In this document: positions 1 to 8,198 of the stretch, piece after piece
Layout: each line of letters starts with the position of its first letter
How positions within the stretch are numbered: position 1 is the first letter of the stretch
Origin: a virus
Reading direction: 5' to 3' (one strand)
Virus record (IMG/VR): IMGVR_UViG_3300035698_004130
Coordinates: 38,678-102,677 of that record
Length of the DNA stretch: 64,000 bases
Position numbers and translations under genes: made by a program
The notes under the pieces: generated by a model
The model's database searches: none
What the model was told of the DNA's origin: nothing
The model's input: only the letters and a program-made list of their open reading frames with translations

Positions 1-689
1 TCCAGGGAAACGTAGAGAACATTTCTACCCTCAATTACAGCCTTGGCACCTTGGTTAACCAGATACAGAGACTTTCCAACACCAGGAGGAGCTACAACAA
101 TAGCAAGTTCCTTACGGCAGAGCCCACCTTCCAGGTTTCTGTTATGAGTTGGAAGAATCGTCTTGAACCGATCCCTATCCTTATCCTCATACATTCTCTT
201 CAGACGATTGTTTACATCTGAGAAGTAATCCTGCCCAACATCAACATTACGGTTTACTAGAAGTGCATCTTTAATAAGAGATTCAATCAGTCCATAATCA
301 TGATCCCCTTTGTTTAGCATGTTGGCTGAGATAGTAATTGCTGATTTGATAGCACTCTTCTTTGCAAAGTCCTCAACAGTATCCATGATAAACTCTCGGG
401 TATCAAAGATAGACTTATCAATACTGTTGATTAAAAGGATCTCATCCTCGTAGTCATAATCATCCTTCTCAGTAGAGTTGTTTTTAATGAAGTCTACTAA
501 GGCCGAGTCGGTAGGGAGGGTGCGATACTTATCGTAGAAGTCCCTTATCCCAATATAGATGTTTTGGTAACCTGTGGATTCAAAGTATTCAGGCTTGACG
601 ATGGCGACGACTTGAGAGAAGAACTCAATATCGTGCTTCAGGAGGTAAAGACAACCGCGTTGAGTGTTGTCTGACAGATTATAGGGCAT
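1..689 (-). CDS. DnaB-type replicative helicase, N-terminal part (cut by window edge)
   Basis: The first 229 residues of a replicative DNA helicase are visible; the rest lies left of the window. An all-helical N-terminal domain is followed by a RecA-type core whose Walker A motif (APPGVGKS) sits near residue 198. This is the layout of DnaB and T4 gp41, hexamers that unwind the fork on the lagging strand and recruit primase. The ATG at 689-687 is the only ATG between the in-frame stop upstream and the conserved region. It is the last visible gene of a minus-strand nucleotide and replication block. The matching DnaG-type primase lies far away at 56816-57760. Family is sure; DnaB versus gp41 ancestry cannot be settled from half a protein. 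Confidence 0.88.
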   Translation of the reverse strand, partial: MPYNLSDNTQRGCLYLLKHDIEFFSQVVAIVKPEYFESTGYQNIYIGIRDFYDKYRTLPTDSALVDFIKNNSTEKDDYDYEDEILLINSIDKSIFDTREFIMDTVEDFAKKSAIKSAITISANMLNKGDHDYGLIESLIKDALLVNRNVDVGQDYFSDVNNRLKRMYEDKDRDRFKTILPTHNRNLEGGLCRKELAIVVAPPGVGKSLYLVNQGAKAVIEGRNVLYVSL

Positions 690-730
690 ACGGTGTTTAT
701 AGAGCTTTGTGTGTGTAGGAAATCTTGTTA

Positions 731-1279
731 TTACTTCGTATCTTTATTTTTGATCATTTTAGCATTAGCAGCTTGGAGGAACTCTTTCTTATGAGCCGTT
801 TCCTTATCAGTATTCTTCTTAGCTAATCCAGCCTTTCTAAACACTTCCATGTTTGGATCAACCTTCTTGTAGTGAGCATCTCCACCAGACTTCATTCGTT
901 CTTTGGAGTTTGTGATGGAGTCAGCATAGAATTTCTCGGCTTCAGCCTTACCCATACCGTTCATGATACGTTGCTCGATCTGTTTCTTCTTGGTGTGAGT
1001 GGATCCCTTTACAAAGGCACTAGGAGCATCAACAACTACCCTAATAGCTACTTTCTTACACTTTAGACATTTGACTTTTTCTGGTGGATTCTCAGTCTTA
1101 TACACAATGGTTTTGTATACATCGTAATCCCTTGGGTCATCTGAGTCATCCATTGCTTCCAATTGAGCTTTGGTTGCAGACTTAGTAAGAACCTCTTCAG
1201 TATAGGTTCCGTCATCCTCTTTCCAGATATACCTAATATCTATATTCTCACATGAATTACACTTATAGTTAATAAACAT
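731..1279 (-). CDS. zinc-ribbon protein of unknown function
   Basis: A 182-residue protein with two CxxC pairs, CNSC near residue 8 and CLKC near residue 72, which would form one zinc ribbon. The C-terminal half is Lys/Glu rich and probably helical or disordered. The N-terminal ribbon resembles the FmdB-like zinc ribbons seen in many phages, but no function follows from that. The start ATG overlaps the stop of the preceding gene as TAATG, so translation is probably coupled. Expressed with the nucleotide and replication genes. Real gene very likely; role unknown. Confidence 0.75.
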   Translation of the reverse strand: MFINYKCNSCENIDIRYIWKEDDGTYTEEVLTKSATKAQLEAMDDSDDPRDYDVYKTIVYKTENPPEKVKCLKCKKVAIRVVVDAPSAFVKGSTHTKKKQIEQRIMNGMGKAEAEKFYADSITNSKERMKSGGDAHYKKVDPNMEVFRKAGLAKKNTDKETAHKKEFLQAANAKMIKNKDTK

Positions 1280-1458
1280 TACTCTACAGAGATTCCATAC
1301 TCTTCAAACACCTTTTGAGACATAGTTCTAATCTTCTCATACATCTCTTCCATCTTCTTTGGATCCATAACTGAAATTCTTGCACTCATGCGTTTCATTC
1401 TTTCTAATTCAGCGTCTACAACTTCGTAGTCAACTCCTCTATCTTTATCTTGTTCCAT
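1279..1458 (-). CDS. small charged helical protein
   Basis: A 59-residue, highly charged protein that is probably one long helix, rich in Met, Glu, Lys and Arg. The frame is open up to 1518, but the ATG at 1458 has a good ribosome site (AAGGA five bases upstream) and reduces overlap with the preceding gene to 14 bases, so it is preferred. It ends as TAATG on the next start. No homology recognised. Confidence 0.6.
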   Translation of the reverse strand: MEQDKDRGVDYEVVDAELERMKRMSARISVMDPKKMEEMYEKIRTMSQKVFEEYGISVE

Positions 1459-1774
1459 TCTTTTCCTTATTCCAAAGCCAGTATCTAAATCTACCTCTTT
1501 CCCAATGAAGGGACACATGTGTTAGGTAAGCAGGGGTAGGAGGTTCAATACCCTTGTCAGCATGATCGTCCATCCTGGGGGAAACATGCTGACAAATCCA
1601 ATCCATCACAGTATGGGTATCCCCAACCGAGTCATAACAGTATTTAGAAGGGTCGGGAGCCTCAATGAATTCCATGAGACGAGTAAGACTCATATCTGTG
1701 TATTTAGCTAACTCAAGTAGATACACAGTTCTTGATTTAAAGTAGTCTACCTTAGTCGCCACAGCCACCACCAT
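1445..1774 (-). CDS. hypothetical protein downstream of nrdJ
   Basis: About 109 residues if the ATG at 1774 is used. The frame is open to 1819, which would overlap nrdJ by 68 bases, so a later start is likelier. The body is an ordinary mixed helical sequence. The last ~25 residues, which overlap the next gene, are Trp/Arg rich and look less natural, so the end may be poorly conserved. It lies between nrdJ and small genes of the same operon. Not recognised; start uncertain. Confidence 0.5.
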   Translation of the reverse strand: MVVAVATKVDYFKSRTVYLLELAKYTDMSLTRLMEFIEAPDPSKYCYDSVGDTHTVMDWICQHVSPRMDDHADKGIEPPTPAYLTHVSLHWERGRFRYWLWNKEKNGTR

Positions 1775-3671
1775 CAACTCTACAAGCGGCAGGAGCTTGT
1801 TCTGATTCGATTCCATCATTCATAAGGGGAACTGCATACTTGAGAATGTTAGCAGGAGTAGTTGGGATAGCTTCAAGAGGCTCAGGCATCTCAGGAGTTC
1901 CCTTACTTCCCGCACGGTAAACAGTCATTCCCTTCAAGTAAGGAGCATACCGCAAAGCGATCTTGGAAATCTCTTCAGGTGTTGCATCATTTGGTAGATT
2001 GATTGTCTTACTGATAGCATTATCAATGTAACGTTGAAGTGTAGCTTGAACCATCATGTGTTCCTCAGGATCAACATCGTAGGCTCCAACAATGTGTGAA
2101 TGGTCCTTACCCTGCTCAAGAGCTTCCTTAAACATTGGATCAAGAACAACAGTATCTCTCCAAACATTACCTTCTCTGTAGCGTCTCTTATACATCGGAG
2201 CAAAGATTGGCTCAATACCAGTTGAGGCTCCATGAACCATAGAAATAGTTCCCGTAGGAGCAGCAGTTAGCATTACACCGTTCCTGATTCCATTCTCTTT
2301 AATGAGCATTCGAATTCTGGCTGGAAGCGTCTTGGCAAATTCTTCAGCAAGGAACTTCTTGGATTCGAATTCTGGGAAAGAGCCCTTATCTCTTCCGAGA
2401 TACATGGAAGCCAAGTAGGATTCGTCACGAATGGTTGCGTATAGTCTCTCAAGGAACTCGATACACTTATCTGAACCATACTTGTGGCCCATTTTGATAA
2501 GCATGTGATGGAGCCCCATAGTGCCAAGACCAATTCTACGCGACCTCTCTCCTGCTGTTCTGCACTCTTCAATTGGGTAGTGGTTTGCCGTGAGAACATT
2601 GTCTAGGAATCTAATCCCTGATCTGATGGTTCTAGCCAGTCTCTTCCAATCAACATCCTTGCAATCATCAGTAAGCATATTGGATAGGTTAACATGACCA
2701 AGACAGCAATTTGCGTAAGAGTCAAGTGGAATTTCCCCACAGGGGTTGGTCGCATTCATCTCTAGGAAATACGACAGATTAGTGTAGCGATTAGTTAGTG
2801 AGATGTTGAAGATACCAGGATCTCCAGACTCAACTGCGTTCTTCCAAATTCTATCCCAGAGATCAATAGCTTTAAAGATTACTTTTTGGGTGTCTTCAAA
2901 CTTATCATCGGGATGGCGTAGATGAAGATTGACAGCGCGAGAGAGCGCATCGTCTTCATCTAGCGCGACAATGTTGATCGTCTCGGAATGCCCATCGGGC
3001 GAAACTCTGTTGGTTGAGTAAACATAATAGTTCTTGTTATTGTATCTGAAATACCAGTCCTCATCATTCTCACAAGCTTCAATAAACCTGTCAGTGATTG
3101 CTACTGAGATATTGAAGTTTGTTAGCTGAGAAAGATCCAGTTTAACATGCAGAAACTCCAGTAGATCAGGATGAGTAACGTTAAGTTGGGCCATAAGAGC
3201 CGTTCGTCTATTTTTTCCTGCCTTAACATGATTACCAACCTCATTAATCATCTGCATCACTGAAACAGATCCAGGTGCAGAATTCTTGATGTTTCCAATA
3301 TCGTCACCCTTGGGTCGGATCTTGGAGAAATTAAACCCAATACCCCCTCCACCACAGGAGATGCGATACATATCTTGAATCAACTTTCCAATTGATTCCA
3401 CAGTGTCTTCTGGTTCGATGGAATAGCAATTAAGAAGGTTCTGTTTATTCCTTCCTGCACCATAAATGATCCTCCCACCTGGAACGAAGTCGCCTGAACT
3501 TAGGATTTCAAAGAATCTTGTTTCAACTGTTTTTACGTCACCTTCTTTCTCAACAGATGCAACGTGCTTCGACATTACTTTGCATCTTTCACTATACTTT
3601 GTCTCGCCAGGGTATGCGTATCGTTGCTCAAAAATCTTCTGCCCTAATCCGTCCAGTTGCTTTATCGTCAT
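1752..3671 (-). CDS. nrdJ: adenosylcobalamin-dependent (class II) ribonucleotide reductase
   Basis: Reduces ribonucleotides to deoxyribonucleotides using a cobalamin-generated thiyl radical, so it needs no NrdB partner and no oxygen. The 639-residue chain shows Cys82, the GGGGIGFNFS loop near residues 107-116, NPCGEIPL with the radical cysteine near residue 308, the APTGTIS...STGIEPIFA segment typical of class II enzymes, and a C-terminal cysteine tail (residues about 629-639, ending GGGCGD) that would be re-reduced between cycles. No NrdA/NrdB pair is visible here. The start overlaps the end of gene 46 by four bases (ATGA), so the two are cotranslated. The host or its habitat must supply B12. 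Confidence 0.93.
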   Translation of the reverse strand: MTIKQLDGLGQKIFEQRYAYPGETKYSERCKVMSKHVASVEKEGDVKTVETRFFEILSSGDFVPGGRIIYGAGRNKQNLLNCYSIEPEDTVESIGKLIQDMYRISCGGGGIGFNFSKIRPKGDDIGNIKNSAPGSVSVMQMINEVGNHVKAGKNRRTALMAQLNVTHPDLLEFLHVKLDLSQLTNFNISVAITDRFIEACENDEDWYFRYNNKNYYVYSTNRVSPDGHSETINIVALDEDDALSRAVNLHLRHPDDKFEDTQKVIFKAIDLWDRIWKNAVESGDPGIFNISLTNRYTNLSYFLEMNATNPCGEIPLDSYANCCLGHVNLSNMLTDDCKDVDWKRLARTIRSGIRFLDNVLTANHYPIEECRTAGERSRRIGLGTMGLHHMLIKMGHKYGSDKCIEFLERLYATIRDESYLASMYLGRDKGSFPEFESKKFLAEEFAKTLPARIRMLIKENGIRNGVMLTAAPTGTISMVHGASTGIEPIFAPMYKRRYREGNVWRDTVVLDPMFKEALEQGKDHSHIVGAYDVDPEEHMMVQATLQRYIDNAISKTINLPNDATPEEISKIALRYAPYLKGMTVYRAGSKGTPEMPEPLEAIPTTPANILKYAVPLMNDGIESEQAPAACRVDGGGCGD

Positions 3672-5260
3672 CCTATTGTGCTCAATCCTTCTTTCTTTGT
3701 AACCAGTATGTATTGAGATTCGCTCAATAGCTCTTGTAAGTGTGTATTGTGCGTAATTAACAATAGCACCTTATCAGGGTATTGCAATCTCAACGCATCG
3801 AGTAGATTATTTACTGCGCTGATCCCTGAATCATCGATATTATCACAAACTTCGTCAAAGAAGATTACGTTACAGTTGGTTCTAGAAATCTTAGCACTCA
3901 AATCTTGAAGTGCTAACATGATGGCAAGATTCACTCTTCTCTTCTCACCACCGGACAGTGAGATGTATTTAGTAACCAAGCCATTATTTTTTATCGTTTC
4001 TTCTAGTCCATCTGTGAACTCGATCGTAAATTGGCTACTAGTTAAAATCGAGATGTATTCGTTGCACTTTGAGTTAAAATACTCAAGGATGTTACGAATG
4101 ACGTATTTAATGAGCCCCTTCTCTGAAAAGGCTAATTCCCAGAACTTCATAACCTCTATAAGCGTCTCTAACTCATTAACTCTACTTGAGTATTCATCTA
4201 TCTGAGTGGTTACCTCAGTAAGTCGATCCCTACTTACTTGGGAAGTTTCAATTAACTTATTCTTCTCGTTATACTTTGCCCACTCAGATGAAGAATACTC
4301 AGGCTTAAGAGATAAGATTTTCTTTTCATTGAAGTCAACAGTCCCTTGATCGATGATTGAAATTGCTTGAAACTCTCCTAATCCTTCGGTGATCCTCTCA
4401 AGGTCTTCATGGGTCTGACACTTAAGATAGGAGTTTTTGCAAACAGGACACTCCTTATCTTCTGTGAATACCCCAGCATCCTTTGATTCTTGAAGCTTCT
4501 TAATCTTCTCTCTATATTTTCTTAACGATGTTTGAGCCTCACTTATCCTAGACCTGGATTCAACTATTTGACGTTCAGCCTCAAGGATATCTTCTAGGCT
4601 GGGTAACTCTACAAGGGAATACTTCGGACTTGGAATCTGGTCACCTAGCCGCTCCCTCTCTACCAGGAGCTTGTCTAGGAAAACTTGTGTAGTCTTCATC
4701 TCTGCATTGTAGCCCGATCTAAGTTGCTTGACAGCGGAACGCTTACCAAACATGTCATCCAGGTTGAAGCAGTTTCTGATGATCTTTCTCTTATCCTCAG
4801 GGTTTGAATCTAGGAAGGAGAAACTACTGTGCTGACCAAATACTACAGACGCCATAAACGACTTGTAGTCAGTCTCTAAAACCTCTTCGATATATTTTTG
4901 GGTCTCGGGAGCATTTTCCTTGTTTTGGTTTACACCATTAACAATAAAGTTTAAAGAAGTTGGTCTCTTGGTTCTAGTGATCTCAATATCACCAACACCC
5001 TCTTTATCTAGGAGAAGAGTAACGGACAATCCACTCCCGAACTGAGTGTTTACGATTGAGTCTTCGTTACTCTTGCGAATAGTCTTGCCAAAAATCCCTA
5101 GGGTGATAACCTCTAGGATAGCAGACTTACCAGCACCGTTTGATGCACCAGAATCCAGGTTGTTTCCAAGGATTCTTACAATACCATTATACTTTGTTAG
5201 ATCAAGATCTAAGTTCTTAAAGGAATAAATATTCCTAGCCTTCACTCGTTTTATTCTCAT
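3668..5260 (-). CDS. 46: recombination nuclease subunit, SbcC/Rad50 family (T4 gp46-like)
   Basis: ATPase subunit of the gp46/gp47 (Rad50/Mre11) complex that resects DNA ends for recombination-dependent replication. The 530 residues hold Walker A GASNGAGKS at 38-46, a coiled coil interrupted by a zinc hook CPVC at 271-274, the ABC signature LSGGEKRR at 434-441, Walker B IFFDEV at 465-470 and a switch histidine in LITHN near 503. Length is close to T4 gp46. It overlaps the end of the gp47 gene upstream by 26 bases and nrdJ downstream by four. Confidence 0.95.
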   Translation of the reverse strand: MRIKRVKARNIYSFKNLDLDLTKYNGIVRILGNNLDSGASNGAGKSAILEVITLGIFGKTIRKSNEDSIVNTQFGSGLSVTLLLDKEGVGDIEITRTKRPTSLNFIVNGVNQNKENAPETQKYIEEVLETDYKSFMASVVFGQHSSFSFLDSNPEDKRKIIRNCFNLDDMFGKRSAVKQLRSGYNAEMKTTQVFLDKLLVERERLGDQIPSPKYSLVELPSLEDILEAERQIVESRSRISEAQTSLRKYREKIKKLQESKDAGVFTEDKECPVCKNSYLKCQTHEDLERITEGLGEFQAISIIDQGTVDFNEKKILSLKPEYSSSEWAKYNEKNKLIETSQVSRDRLTEVTTQIDEYSSRVNELETLIEVMKFWELAFSEKGLIKYVIRNILEYFNSKCNEYISILTSSQFTIEFTDGLEETIKNNGLVTKYISLSGGEKRRVNLAIMLALQDLSAKISRTNCNVIFFDEVCDNIDDSGISAVNNLLDALRLQYPDKVLLLITHNTHLQELLSESQYILVTKKEGLSTIG

Positions 5261-6296
5261 GGTCTGAGATAATATCTAGCCCCTTCTCTAAATCTTCCTG
5301 CGGAATTGTGGAGGCTTGCTCTTCCAAGTATTGGCGAATCATATCACCATGTATGGATTGAACCGGGATATTTGGGTCGAAATTTGAAATGCGGTTATCC
5401 AGCTTCTTATCAAAGATGGGTTGGAATTTAATATCCACATGCTTCACCTTGTATTCTTCTAGAATATTGTTTCTAGTGTCAGTTGAGCCTTCCTCAGTGA
5501 ACTTATCCATGAGGACTCGCAGGATAGTGAAGTATCTTGGATCTTGGATCTCCTCTTTCATCTGTTCTAAAGATTCAAAGGGACAAACATAGTATCTTGG
5601 TCCGAACTCTACAGCCTTCTTTACCAGAGGTGACCAAACCCCTGGGGATTCTTGTGTAATTGTTCCAGTGAAGTGATCGTAATCACACTCACCAAAATTA
5701 GTTGACCATGGTGTCCCTAGAACTAGGACATTACCATCATCCTTATATCGGTGAATGTGGCCCAGAATCGTTCTATTCTTAAACACACCTTTCTCAAATC
5801 CAAAATCCATAAACCCACCTGAGTTCATGCAACCTTGGTATCCAAAGTGTCCAAAGACTACTGTGTCCTTATCCTTTATGTAACAAAGACTTTCCTTGAT
5901 TGTAGCCTCATTCTCATAGTGAGGAATAAAGAGGAAGTTAAGGTCTTCATCAAACTGGGTCTGGCTGATGAGAGACACTTTACTCCCGGACCACTCTAGG
6001 GTTTCCAATGCGGTTAGCCCGTCATCAGATTTATTTGCGGAATCATGGTTCCCCCGCAAGATGAAAACCTTTGTTAGTCCGGGAGTAAGTGAAATTTTCT
6101 TGAAGAGTCTTGCCACCTTTACAATAACCTCCGGGTGAGGTTTCCTATGGTGGTAGATGTCCCCTAAGAATACGACGTATTTTGGCTTGCTGCTATCGAT
6201 TAGCTTCAAGCAGGTTTCTACTTGGTTATCCAAATACCCCTTAAAAGGGCTATCAAAATGGGTATCCCCAATAATGAGGCATTTGGAGTTACTCAT
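5235..6296 (-). CDS. 47: recombination nuclease subunit, SbcD/Mre11 family (T4 gp47-like)
   Basis: Metal-dependent phosphodiesterase partner of the gp46-like ATPase. The five motifs of the calcineurin-like fold are present in order: GDTHFD (10-15), GDIYHH near 45, RGNHDS near 100, GHFG and GHIHRY. Residues after about 250 form the capping domain. The 353-residue length matches T4 gp47. Gene order 47 then 46 is that of T4. The start overlaps the stop of the small membrane protein gene by four bases. Confidence 0.95.
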   Translation of the reverse strand: MSNSKCLIIGDTHFDSPFKGYLDNQVETCLKLIDSSKPKYVVFLGDIYHHRKPHPEVIVKVARLFKKISLTPGLTKVFILRGNHDSANKSDDGLTALETLEWSGSKVSLISQTQFDEDLNFLFIPHYENEATIKESLCYIKDKDTVVFGHFGYQGCMNSGGFMDFGFEKGVFKNRTILGHIHRYKDDGNVLVLGTPWSTNFGECDYDHFTGTITQESPGVWSPLVKKAVEFGPRYYVCPFESLEQMKEEIQDPRYFTILRVLMDKFTEEGSTDTRNNILEEYKVKHVDIKFQPIFDKKLDNRISNFDPNIPVQSIHGDMIRQYLEEQASTIPQEDLEKGLDIISDHENKTSEG

Positions 6297-6514
6297 CGGC
6301 GACGGCGATTGTTATTTGCAGACCCGATCCAGATACACAGGATGGTGATAAGAAGAATAGTGAGGATAATAACTAATGGTCCCCAAAGAGGTGCAGTAAT
6401 CCACCACCAACTCCAGGTGATGAACTCAGTAAGCTTGAGCACCAGGAACACAATGAAAAGCAGGAACATGGGTCCAACGCTTTCTACCTTAACAGTGCTA
6501 CTCACTTCAACCAC
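6293..6514 (-). CDS. small membrane protein with two transmembrane helices
   Basis: A 70-73 residue protein with two hydrophobic segments (about residues 16-35 and 45-65) and a basic C-terminal tail NNNRRRR, suggesting both ends face the cytoplasm. Two GTG starts are possible: 6514, or 6505, which forms a GTGA overlap with the upstream stop. Size and topology fit class II holins, but also many phage inner-membrane proteins, and it sits in a nucleotide/recombination operon with no lysin beside it. Function not assigned. Confidence 0.65.
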   Translation of the reverse strand: MVEVSSTVKVESVGPMFLLFIVFLVLKLTEFITWSWWWITAPLWGPLVIILTILLITILCIWIGSANNNRRRR

Positions 6515-6882
6515 CAGTGCTTTTCAGCATCCCCATCAAGTCCAATGTAAACTTCCATGCCTTCGGGACCGGAATGGAATGAAAGGATGTTCTTCCCATT
6601 TGGATTGGCCTCTAGACCACGGAAGGGAAGGTTATCCAACATCTTTTGAATGCAAGTAAGAACACCCTTACGACGGGAGAACTGCTCATTCATGCGACAC
6701 TTTGCCGAAAACATCGTTGAAGATACAGTATCAAAGATTACTGTATGCCCACCATGCTGCTTCATCTTACGCCCATTCTGTTCGAATTGTCTAAGATGCT
6801 TAACCTTTAGGTTAAGTGAGAATAGTTCATCCCCAGACTTATAGTCTAGGATTGTAACTCCAAAATCAGGTGCTTGGGCCAT
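6502..6882 (-). CDS. hypothetical protein
   Basis: A 126-residue soluble protein with alternating beta and helical stretches and no motif I recognise. It is tightly packed: its start shares bases with the preceding stop (around 6882) and its end overlaps the membrane protein gene by 13 bases. Codon use and spacing look like its neighbours, so the gene is probably real. Confidence 0.65.
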   Translation of the reverse strand: MAQAPDFGVTILDYKSGDELFSLNLKVKHLRQFEQNGRKMKQHGGHTVIFDTVSSTMFSAKCRMNEQFSRRKGVLTCIQKMLDNLPFRGLEANPNGKNILSFHSGPEGMEVYIGLDGDAEKHWWLK

Positions 6883-7214
6883 TAGTCTACCACCTTAACA
6901 TTACGTGAGATGTAGGATGCAATCTTCTCAAAGGAGTATTTTTTTTCGTCATTCAAATGAATGAGCTTTTCTTGCATTTCAACAGATAGCCCGGCATAAG
7001 GCATAGTGGTTTCTAACGCTTCCCCCTTAGTAACCGACATAGGATAGCCATCATGCCAGTGTTCTTCCCTTAATTGCCCAGTGATGCTCTTAAGAACACC
7101 CAAGCAACAAAAGGCTCCCCCATCGTAGCTGCACATGCTTCCTTCCGTTTGGTCAAATTTCTTAGAGCGGAGGGCATTCAGCCATTTCTTCTTGATAATC
7201 TTACGCATTGTCAT
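6882..7214 (-). CDS. conserved phage protein of the CCLGVL type
   Basis: A 110-residue protein with the pattern W-x2-ALRS-x4-Q...GG-x2-CCLGVL, which I recall from many phage and prophage hypothetical proteins of unknown function. The open frame runs to 7409 inside thyX, but the ATG at 7214 has an AGGA nine bases upstream and begins exactly at the conserved region, so it is taken as the start. This leaves 154 bases upstream containing a promoter-like sequence and palindromes. Confidence 0.7.
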   Translation of the reverse strand: MTMRKIIKKKWLNALRSKKFDQTEGSMCSYDGGAFCCLGVLKSITGQLREEHWHDGYPMSVTKGEALETTMPYAGLSVEMQEKLIHLNDEKKYSFEKIASYISRNVKVVD

Positions 7215-7244
7215 AGTAGGTAGTCCTTTTTGAAACCTAGTTGT

Positions 7245-7314
7245 GTTTCCAAATGATTGGAAACCGATCAGTGAAACTGTCACCAAGTCTAACTTGGGCA
7301 GTGGAGGTATTATA
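7245..7314 (-). promoter_or_regulatory. candidate promoter and palindromic operator or leader
   Basis: On the minus strand a TATAAT hexamer (7314-7309) has no good -35 match 16-18 bases upstream. Downstream lie two inverted repeats: CCAAGT/ACTTGG at 7283-7297 with a 3-base loop, and a 20-base repeat at 7245-7264 with perfect 8-base arms (GTTTCCAA/TTGGAAAC). They sit between the hexamer and the gene starting at 7214. They could be repressor sites or leader hairpins. Confidence 0.4.
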
Positions 7315-7368
7315 GCCAGCCCGATGCCGGACTGACGTTCCATTCCCTTAAATTTCGCTAGAAAACAA

Positions 7369-8160
7369 TTAAATGTTCTCTTTAGTGATTCCCATTTTTT
7401 CAAGATCATCTGCGACTAAAAGCCAAAGAGCTTCTGCCATCTTTCTAATTTCGAATTGAGCGTCTGGCTTCAATCTTTGGTGTAGGAACCAAATTACTGA
7501 TTGCAGGGAGAGGGTCCAATAAGCCTTTGTATACATAGTCTGGGGGAGGATCATCCTCGCTACTTCCTTAGCAACACCGTTCTTAATTAGACTGTGATAG
7601 AGCTTTAAACTAGCCTTACAGTGTTCCTCCATTGCGTTGACAGCACCAGATTCTGACAGATAGGCAATATCGTATCTACTCAGCATATTCTCATATTCCC
7701 CTGAGCTTTGCTTGTTGCCATGCCCAGGATTGGATCTCAGGTATCTTGGAATATAGTAATTATCTGAGGTCTGGGTATACCGTCCAGAGGTCTCATTCCA
7801 AGAGCAACCCTTGTCGTTGTCATAGAGGTGGTCCAGAGCCTCCACAGAAACTTCCTCACCGTTGATCTCGTAGCTCCTGAATCCAGAGCCAACCTGATAT
7901 TTCATCAACTGTCGAGCCACATAAATGGGCAATTCAACCTCAAAGGTGTAGTATGAGTGACGGAATGGGCTAGTATGCTCATGCTCCCAGAGATATCCGG
8001 TGAGCTTCTTATCCTTATCCTCAAACTTGTCCTTTTTCTTGTCGTAGGAGGCTCTTGCAGCATTTGCTACTTTTAGGGCGTGATCGTGGACCATTTTGTC
8101 TACGAGGGATAATGAACTCTTCTCATCTAGGAGAAAATCAATTTTATTGGGTTCTTGCAT
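7369..8160 (-). CDS. thyX: flavin-dependent thymidylate synthase
   Basis: Makes dTMP from dUMP with methylene-tetrahydrofolate and FAD. Family marks: HTSPFRH (62-68), RQLMKYQ (83-89), SWNETSGRY (120-128), ARMILP and the C-terminal RLKPDAQFEIRKMAE, which carries the dUMP-binding Arg/Gln region. Two things are odd. The signature RHR is KYQ, and about 28 extra residues separate it from the SxNExSxRY half of the motif. The protein (263 residues) is otherwise of ThyX length. It starts its transcription block divergently from the basic protein gene at 8199. Confidence 0.88.
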   Translation of the reverse strand: MQEPNKIDFLLDEKSSLSLVDKMVHDHALKVANAARASYDKKKDKFEDKDKKLTGYLWEHEHTSPFRHSYYTFEVELPIYVARQLMKYQVGSGFRSYEINGEEVSVEALDHLYDNDKGCSWNETSGRYTQTSDNYYIPRYLRSNPGHGNKQSSGEYENMLSRYDIAYLSESGAVNAMEEHCKASLKLYHSLIKNGVAKEVARMILPQTMYTKAYWTLSLQSVIWFLHQRLKPDAQFEIRKMAEALWLLVADDLEKMGITKENI

Positions 8161-8198
8161 AGTATTTGATGTAAATAGGGGTGAGGAATTACTGACTG

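Noticed and set aside
6222-6659. 145-codon plus-strand frame across three minus genes
   Set aside because: Antisense to tightly overlapped genes with better motifs; no promoter or family.
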